From: Oscillospiraceae bacterium
GTDB lineage: Bacteria; Bacillota; Clostridia; Oscillospirales; Acutalibacteraceae
Direction: 5' to 3'
DNA length: 64,000 nt
Assembly: GCA_029218825.1 (NCBI GenBank)
Contig: JAQXSC010000075.1
Span: 1-64,000 of the forward strand
Position numbers and translations under genes: made by a program
In this document: positions 58,586 to 64,000 of the stretch, in pieces
How the letters are laid out: each line of letters begins with the position of its first letter
Numbering within the stretch: the first letter of the stretch is position 1
The notes under the pieces: model-generated
Seen by the model: only the letters and a program-made list of their open reading frames with translations
Databases searched by the model: none
What the model was told of the DNA's origin: nothing

Positions 58586-59542
58586 CTATCTTATACAAAT
58601 ATACACAGAAAATCCGGCATAGAGCAAGAGCATAATAATGCCCTCTGACCTCTTGATTTTTCCACCTGTCCAAGAGAACAGATAGATTATCAAACTGACC
58701 GCAATAAGGATAATAATATCAATAAGGTTCTCGGTTACAAACGCCATAGGACTTATGGCTGCAGCGGTTCCAAGCACAAATAATATGTTGAAAATATTAG
58801 AGCCGATTACATTACCTAAAGCCATATCAACTTCCTTTTTACGTGCGGCTACAATGGAAGTTACAAGTTCCGGCAGACTTGTACCCAATGCTACAATAGT
58901 AAGACCGATAAGGTTCTGGCTTAATCCGAAACTTTGTGCAATATATGAGGCACCGTCAACTACAAAATCACCGCCGAATTTTATAGCGATACCACCGCCG
59001 ATTATGAATAAAACACACTTCCAGACAGGCAATATTTTATAATTTTCCAGCTGGAGTTGTTCTGTGTTTTTTCGTGCTTTCAAAGCAGAAAAAATCATCC
59101 ACACAATATAACCTATAAAAAGCAGTAAAAATATAATTCCGTCAACTGTTCCAAGTTGATTGCCGAAAAATCCTAACGCCAACAGCAATACTGCACACAA
59201 TATTGAAAGAGGAAACTCTTTTAGCAAGGTATCTCTTTTAATTGATAGAGGTGCAAACAAAGAACAGCAACCGCACACTACAAGCAGATTGAATAAATTT
59301 GACCCCACCGCATTACTGATTGCCAAAGCGTTATTATTTGAAATTGACGCAGTAACGCTTACCGCACACTCCGGCAGGCTTGTACCCATTGCAACAATGG
59401 TAAGACCTATGATAATTGATGGTACTTTTAGCCTTTTTGCAACCGATGAACTGCCGTCAACAAAAAAGTCAGCGCCCTTTATAAGTAACACAAAGCCTAA
59501 AAGCAATAATAAAACAGACTTAATAATTTCAAACACAGCCAA
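58586..59542 (-). CDS. CaCA family sodium/calcium exchanger (YrbG-like)
   Basis: Duplicated alpha repeats: GLTIVAMGTSLPECAVSV and GLTIVALGTSLPELVTSI. Confidence 0.95.
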   Translation of the reverse strand: MAVFEIIKSVLLLLLGFVLLIKGADFFVDGSSSVAKRLKVPSIIIGLTIVAMGTSLPECAVSVTASISNNNALAISNAVGSNLFNLLVVCGCCSLFAPLSIKRDTLLKEFPLSILCAVLLLALGFFGNQLGTVDGIIFLLLFIGYIVWMIFSALKARKNTEQLQLENYKILPVWKCVLFIIGGGIAIKFGGDFVVDGASYIAQSFGLSQNLIGLTIVALGTSLPELVTSIVAARKKEVDMALGNVIGSNIFNILFVLGTAAAISPMAFVTENLIDIIILIAVSLIIYLFSWTGGKIKRSEGIIMLLLYAGFSVYICIR

Positions 59543-59551
59543 ACCTCCTAC

Positions 59552-60148
59552 CTAAAAATTAATAACTCCTAAACCCTCAAGCAAAATTTTTAAACCAATC
59601 AAAACAAGAATTAAGCCACCTACAAATTCAGCCTTATTCTTATACTTGGTACCAAAAAAGTTGCCGATATAAACACCAATAAGTGAAATTATAAAAGTGA
59701 CAACGCCGATAATAGAAACGGAACAGGTAGCCTTTGATATATTATACCCTAAAAATGCAAATGTAACACCAACCGCCAAAGCGTCAATGCTTGTAGCAAA
59801 GGCAAGTATGATAAGTTCCTTTATTTTGGGAGGTTTATCTGTACCGTTATCATCCTCATTATTTGAATGAAAAGACTCGTAAATCATTTTTCCGCCGATA
59901 AAAGTAAGCAACGCAAAGGCAATCCAATGGTCAACACTTTCAATATACTGTTGAAAACCTATACCAAGCAAGAATCCGATAAAGGGCATTAATGCCTGGA
60001 AACCGCCGAAAAACAGCGCAATAAGAAAGGCGGTTTTTTTCTTAACCTTTGTCATTGAAAGCCCTTTTGACACGGACACCGCAAAGGCGTCCATAGCAAG
60101 ACCTAACCCAAGCAATATCCATTCAAAAATCAAACCTATATCATACAT
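59552..60148 (-). CDS. mntP: Manganese efflux pump MntP family
   Basis: LGLGLAMDAFAVSVSKGLSM, LAFATSIDALAVGVTFAFLG; start MYDIGL at 60148 preferred over 60265. Confidence 0.9.
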   Translation of the reverse strand: MYDIGLIFEWILLGLGLAMDAFAVSVSKGLSMTKVKKKTAFLIALFFGGFQALMPFIGFLLGIGFQQYIESVDHWIAFALLTFIGGKMIYESFHSNNEDDNGTDKPPKIKELIILAFATSIDALAVGVTFAFLGYNISKATCSVSIIGVVTFIISLIGVYIGNFFGTKYKNKAEFVGGLILVLIGLKILLEGLGVINF

Positions 60149-60405
60149 ACTCTCACTACTTTCAAGATAATTATATTCATAATTTGCGAAAAACATAACA
60201 TAGCACAACGTTGTGCTAATAACAAGAAAGCGTGCGTATCTTGTGCGTACGCTTTCTTTAGCCATCGCTCGTGCGCACGCAGACGCAACTGAGCGGGCAA
60301 TATAAATAATTTTTTATTCGATAGGTAAATCAGATGAATTTACACTTCTTCAAAATTTTTCCAAGTACCAATAATTTTGTCAATAATAAGAAACTTCCTA
60401 TCAAA

Positions 60406-60530
60406 TAAAAAGCCCATGTGTGCAAAAAGCACACATGAGTCTCGTTCTTTAAGATTCGCCAGATGCAACAAGCATCAGGATGTTGACAAACCACACTTTG
60501 TTGTGCGAACTACTCCCCCATGGGATATCT
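60406..60530 (-). ncRNA. yybP-ykoY (Mn2+) riboswitch with intrinsic terminator
   Basis: Minus strand ATGGGGGAGTAGTTCGC...GTCAACATCCTGATGC...GCATCTGGCGAATC...AACGAGACTCATG then CATGTGTGC/GCACACATG hairpin and TTTTT; mntP downstream. Confidence 0.85.
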
Positions 60531-60541
60531 AATTCTTCTAC

Positions 60542-60570
60542 ATTATAACAGAAAAGGTAAAATATGTCAA
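60542..60570 (-). promoter_or_regulatory. SigA promoter driving the riboswitch
   Basis: Minus strand TTGACA-17-TATAAT. Confidence 0.8.
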
Positions 60571-60623
60571 GCACATATAGAAAGGCTCCCAAAAGGGAGC
60601 CTTAATATAATTTATGAAAGGAA

Positions 60624-63050
60624 TTACTTTAAGTAATCAGATGAGCCACCGATTGCACCGTCAATACCTGTGAATCCTGTAGCACAGCATACATAAACTC
60701 TCATATTAGCCTTGCCTACAGAACCTGTTGTCAGTGTACCGTTAGTAACGTTCTGAACATCACCTGTTACAGCATCAATGTATGTACCGTTAGGGATATT
60801 CTTGAAAGTACCGCTACCGCTGATTGAAACAAGAGCAAGAGAATCAACGCCCTCTTTAGCGTCAGTATATCTTCTGATGAAGTTCATACCTGTACCGCTT
60901 ACGTATGTAGAGGAAGCAGTGTACTGACCTTTCTGAAGTGCAGGGATTGCACGACGGATAGCATTAACCTTTGATAAGTGCTTTGAAAGTGGTGAGTTAA
61001 GTGTATCTGCTACTGTACCGGAAGCAGTATATTCACTGAAGTCGGTAGCAGTAACATTACCCTCAAGATAGTCACCATAATATGCACGACCTGAATCCTC
61101 AAGAGAAATCAAAGTACCCTTATCAATTAACTCACCCTTCTTAAACTCAACCTCAGAGCCGTAATATACGCAAGGAATACCACGGAATGTAAACATTAAG
61201 TCCATATTCTCAGCCCATGTCTGTGTACCGCCTGTGAAACGTGTTGTTTCCTGTGGCTGTTCTGGAGCATAGTCGTGAGAATCAACGTACATTACGCTGT
61301 ATGTAGCGTCGTTGTAGTACTTATCGTTGCCCTTAGCAAAGTTGAATGCGTTGTTAGCACTACCGAACATTCTGTGCATCTGGAAGTCGATAGCGTCCAT
61401 ACCGGAAGCCATTGAACGGTCAGAGCCGTGATATGTAATGCCATTTAGGAAAGCATTATCAGATTTTGGCTGAGAAGCGTCAAGGTTGCCATTGTAATCA
61501 TCTTCTTCCAAATAGTGCTGTAGAACAAGGTTCATATTTTCGTTAACAGAATTTGCATCTGTTCCCCAGTTCCACATATCAGCCCATTTGCTGTTTGGTT
61601 CTTTCCATGTATAGTATGGAGTAGATTCCTCTGCGTGGCCTCTGTACCATACGCTTGTGTAACGAGTACAGATTTCGCCGAACATATAGAAGTTTGGATT
61701 ACCGGAATCTGCTGCTCTGTCCATTAACTGCTGGTTGAACATAATGTTCAAAGATACTCTTGGAATATGACGAACTGTATCTACACGGAATGCGTCAACA
61801 CCCATTTCGATAAAATTACCATAGCAATCAACAACGTATTCTGCTACTGCAGGGTTTTCTGTATTCAAGTCAACGCAGTCACCGGCAATCTGTGAGAATT
61901 TAGTTGTCCAGTCATCATAGTTTGGACTCTGGAAGTAACCGGTGTGATAGTAGTTATTTGGGTTATACTTATCACTTGTTGATACCTTATCCATACCGAA
62001 GTCCTTATCAGCAGGCTGAGGTCCTGTTGAGTTACCGTTGTCACCTGTGTAGGTAACGTTCTTCATTAGGTTTAATCTCTGCTGATACTGAATGCCGGGC
62101 TGCTGTGCCCAATATTCTTCAGGAGAGTTTAAACCGTAACTCTCAAGTAGATAATTTGTAGGTATAACTTCATTACTGATTACGCCTGTTTTTGTGATGT
62201 CGCTGTTAAACATAGCAGACTCGTCTTTGTCAAATAATGGGCTGAAGAATGCTTCACCAAAGTTACCTGTGTGCTGTAGAACAACGTCCTGAACAATTTT
62301 CATACCCTTTGAGTGAGCAGCGTCAATAAGATCCTGGAAAGTAAAGTCATCACTTTCATAACGTCTGTCAACCTTTGAAAGGTTCATAGCGTGATAGCCG
62401 TGATAGTCATAGCCGGAAGCATTCTCAACAATAGGAGTTATCCAGATTGCAGAGAAACCTAAAGCCTTGATATAGTCAAGTTTATCTGCAAGACCTTTGA
62501 AGTCGCCTCGCCAAGCAGGGTCGGAGTCAGGGTTGTTTGCACTTCCATCATCCCAACAGTGTACGTTGTTGCCTGTGTCACCGTCGTAGAAACGTGTTGT
62601 CATTACAAAGTAGATTGTTTCCTCACGGAAATCAATACTGCTTACAGGGTCAGCCTTATCAGGGTTTGATGAACGCCATGATCTGCCCTTGTACCACCAT
62701 TCACCTGTCTTACGTGTAAGTTCAGAAGTTAACTGCTTACCGTCTTTGTCGGTGAACAGCATATTAATCTTTGTTACATCATTGAATTTGTATGTGTACC
62801 AATTTTCGCCCTCTGTTGCGTCCTTTGTCATAGCAACACCGGGGTACTTGGTTTCGATATTCTTTGGAAGTGAGTTCCAATAATATACATATGGTGCTGT
62901 TGTTTCACTTTTGAAATGAACAGTAATTCCTGTTTCATTAGCAGCTACCTCGGTATTATCGGAAGCAGCAGCCTGAACAGAAACGATACCAACAGAAATT
63001 ACCAAAGTCAAAGCAATTAGTAAAGCAACAATCTTTTTAAGGTTACTCAT
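60624..63050 (-). CDS. Secreted GH13 alpha-amylase with N-terminal starch-binding-like module
   Basis: Signal peptide; VHFKSETTAPYVYYWNSLP module; GH13 motifs VVLQHTGN, GVDAFRVDTVRHI, VDSHD. Confidence 0.92.
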   Translation of the reverse strand: MSNLKKIVALLIALTLVISVGIVSVQAAASDNTEVAANETGITVHFKSETTAPYVYYWNSLPKNIETKYPGVAMTKDATEGENWYTYKFNDVTKINMLFTDKDGKQLTSELTRKTGEWWYKGRSWRSSNPDKADPVSSIDFREETIYFVMTTRFYDGDTGNNVHCWDDGSANNPDSDPAWRGDFKGLADKLDYIKALGFSAIWITPIVENASGYDYHGYHAMNLSKVDRRYESDDFTFQDLIDAAHSKGMKIVQDVVLQHTGNFGEAFFSPLFDKDESAMFNSDITKTGVISNEVIPTNYLLESYGLNSPEEYWAQQPGIQYQQRLNLMKNVTYTGDNGNSTGPQPADKDFGMDKVSTSDKYNPNNYYHTGYFQSPNYDDWTTKFSQIAGDCVDLNTENPAVAEYVVDCYGNFIEMGVDAFRVDTVRHIPRVSLNIMFNQQLMDRAADSGNPNFYMFGEICTRYTSVWYRGHAEESTPYYTWKEPNSKWADMWNWGTDANSVNENMNLVLQHYLEEDDYNGNLDASQPKSDNAFLNGITYHGSDRSMASGMDAIDFQMHRMFGSANNAFNFAKGNDKYYNDATYSVMYVDSHDYAPEQPQETTRFTGGTQTWAENMDLMFTFRGIPCVYYGSEVEFKKGELIDKGTLISLEDSGRAYYGDYLEGNVTATDFSEYTASGTVADTLNSPLSKHLSKVNAIRRAIPALQKGQYTASSTYVSGTGMNFIRRYTDAKEGVDSLALVSISGSGTFKNIPNGTYIDAVTGDVQNVTNGTLTTGSVGKANMRVYVCCATGFTGIDGAIGGSSDYLK

Positions 63051-63062
63051 TTATATTCCTCC

Positions 63063-64000
63063 TTAAAATGTTGTAACTAAACCGCAAATATATCTTTGAA
63101 TCATTGTAGCGTCTTTAATTGTGATAGAGCCGTCTTTATCTGTATCTGCATAAGTAGTATCAATTACAGAAATTTCAGCAAGGTGTTTCTGAATTGCTGT
63201 AGCATCCAAAATGTTAATCTTACCGTCCTTGTTCACGTCACCGAGTTTTGCCTGTGCAACAGTTGTTGGCTGAGTTGTTGGCTGAACTGTTGGCTTAGTT
63301 GTTGGCTGTGGTGCTGTTGTAGGAGCAGTAGTAGGTGCTGTTGTCGGCTTTGTAGGAGCAGTTGTATATGTCGGTGTTGTAACCGGCGGTAGAGTTGTAT
63401 CAGGAGTTTCGTCGATTTCATTTACACACTCGTACTGATATGTCTGATAAGTAGTATCATTCATACAGTTCTGAACATAAGCCTTAATTGTATAAACACC
63501 GAGTTTTGAAGGTGTAAATGTATATTTGTTATTTAATGTGTAGTATGGAATGTTAGTAACTCCGTCAGGCTCAGTAACAACGTACTTGTAGAACAGTAGA
63601 TTTGTTCCAACTGCACCGCCGATAGCGTCAGTAGTGAATGTTACTGAAGAATTTTTCTTAATCTGAACATTTGTGCCAAGGCTGTTAGAGAAAGCCTTGA
63701 TAAATGCTGATTCAAGTGTGGAAGCGTCCTTGATGACAAAGTCCATAGAACGGCTGTTTTCGTTACCTGCTGTATCCTTAACGTCAACAGTAATTGTGTA
63801 GTCACCTGCTGAAGTAGGAACCCAAACAACAGATGAAGCCGCACCATCGGAAAGAACAGTACCGTTTACGCTGAATTTGTAAGTTAGATCACCCTCGGAA
63901 GATTTAGCAGTTGCTGTAATCTTGATACCGCAAGTTGTGTAGGAAGGTGATTTTACATCAGTAGTAAGACCTGTGATTTTAACAGGACTTGTGCTGTATG
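63063..64000 (-). CDS. C-terminal part of a secreted dockerin protein with Ig-like domains (runs off the window)
   Basis: Reading frame is open past 63746 to the edge (…TYKFSVNGTVLSDGAASSVVWVPTSAGDYTITVDVKDTAGNENSRSMDFV…); TTAPTTAP linker; dockerin repeats DVNKDGKINILDATAIQKHL and DTDKDGSITIKDATMIQRYI. Confidence 0.88.
   Translation of the reverse strand, partial: YSTSPVKITGLTTDVKSPSYTTCGIKITATAKSSEGDLTYKFSVNGTVLSDGAASSVVWVPTSAGDYTITVDVKDTAGNENSRSMDFVIKDASTLESAFIKAFSNSLGTNVQIKKNSSVTFTTDAIGGAVGTNLLFYKYVVTEPDGVTNIPYYTLNNKYTFTPSKLGVYTIKAYVQNCMNDTTYQTYQYECVNEIDETPDTTLPPVTTPTYTTAPTKPTTAPTTAPTTAPQPTTKPTVQPTTQPTTVAQAKLGDVNKDGKINILDATAIQKHLAEISVIDTTYADTDKDGSITIKDATMIQRYICGLVTTF

Noticed and set aside
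60149-60265. N-terminal extension of mntP (MAKESVRTRYARFLV...)
   Set aside because: Encoded by the hairpin-rich leader; MYDIGLIFEW at 60148 matches the MntP family start
63096-63421. ORFs overlapping the Thr/Pro linker (63096-63392 +, 63233-63421 -)
   Set aside because: Frame artefacts of the repetitive TTAP linker; Cys/Trp- or Gln-rich nonsense translations

Overview
This 64 kb window is low-GC Firmicutes/Clostridia chromosome. Dockerin-bearing secreted GH13 amylases, spore genes and gene content suggest a Ruminococcus bromii-like, spore-forming starch degrader; that taxonomy is inference, since no search was run. Housekeeping blocks: ppdK; glmU(N-terminal domain)-prs-pth-mfd-lipoprotein; a type II fatty-acid operon (fabK-fabD-fabG-fabF-accB-fabZ-accC-accD-accA); a class A PBP; hom-lysC; aspS-gatC-gatA-gatB; a trpB2-like gene; an ABC/FtsX cluster; sfsA-nfo; and a starch region (two GH13 amylases plus the C-terminal part of another dockerin protein). 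The most striking region is 11223-22264, an ~11 kb, single-strand, tightly overlapping set of phage structural genes. It runs TerS-TerL-portal-protease-decoration-capsid-connectors-tube-LysM-hub-spike-gp25-J-gp48-fibre. No integrase, repressor, replication or lysis gene is visible, nor any tape measure or sheath. It sits beside spore-germination and spore-maturation genes and looks like a domesticated, gene-transfer-agent-like or short-tailed particle locus. Other notable signals: fabK broken by one in-frame TAA; a 13-bp inverted-repeat operator overlapping the fab promoter; four GTTACA motifs at exactly 32-bp spacing upstream of a DUF4143 ATPase; a yybP-ykoY Mn riboswitch upstream of mntP with a structured GC-rich leader insert; and unlisted small Cys-rich ORFs.
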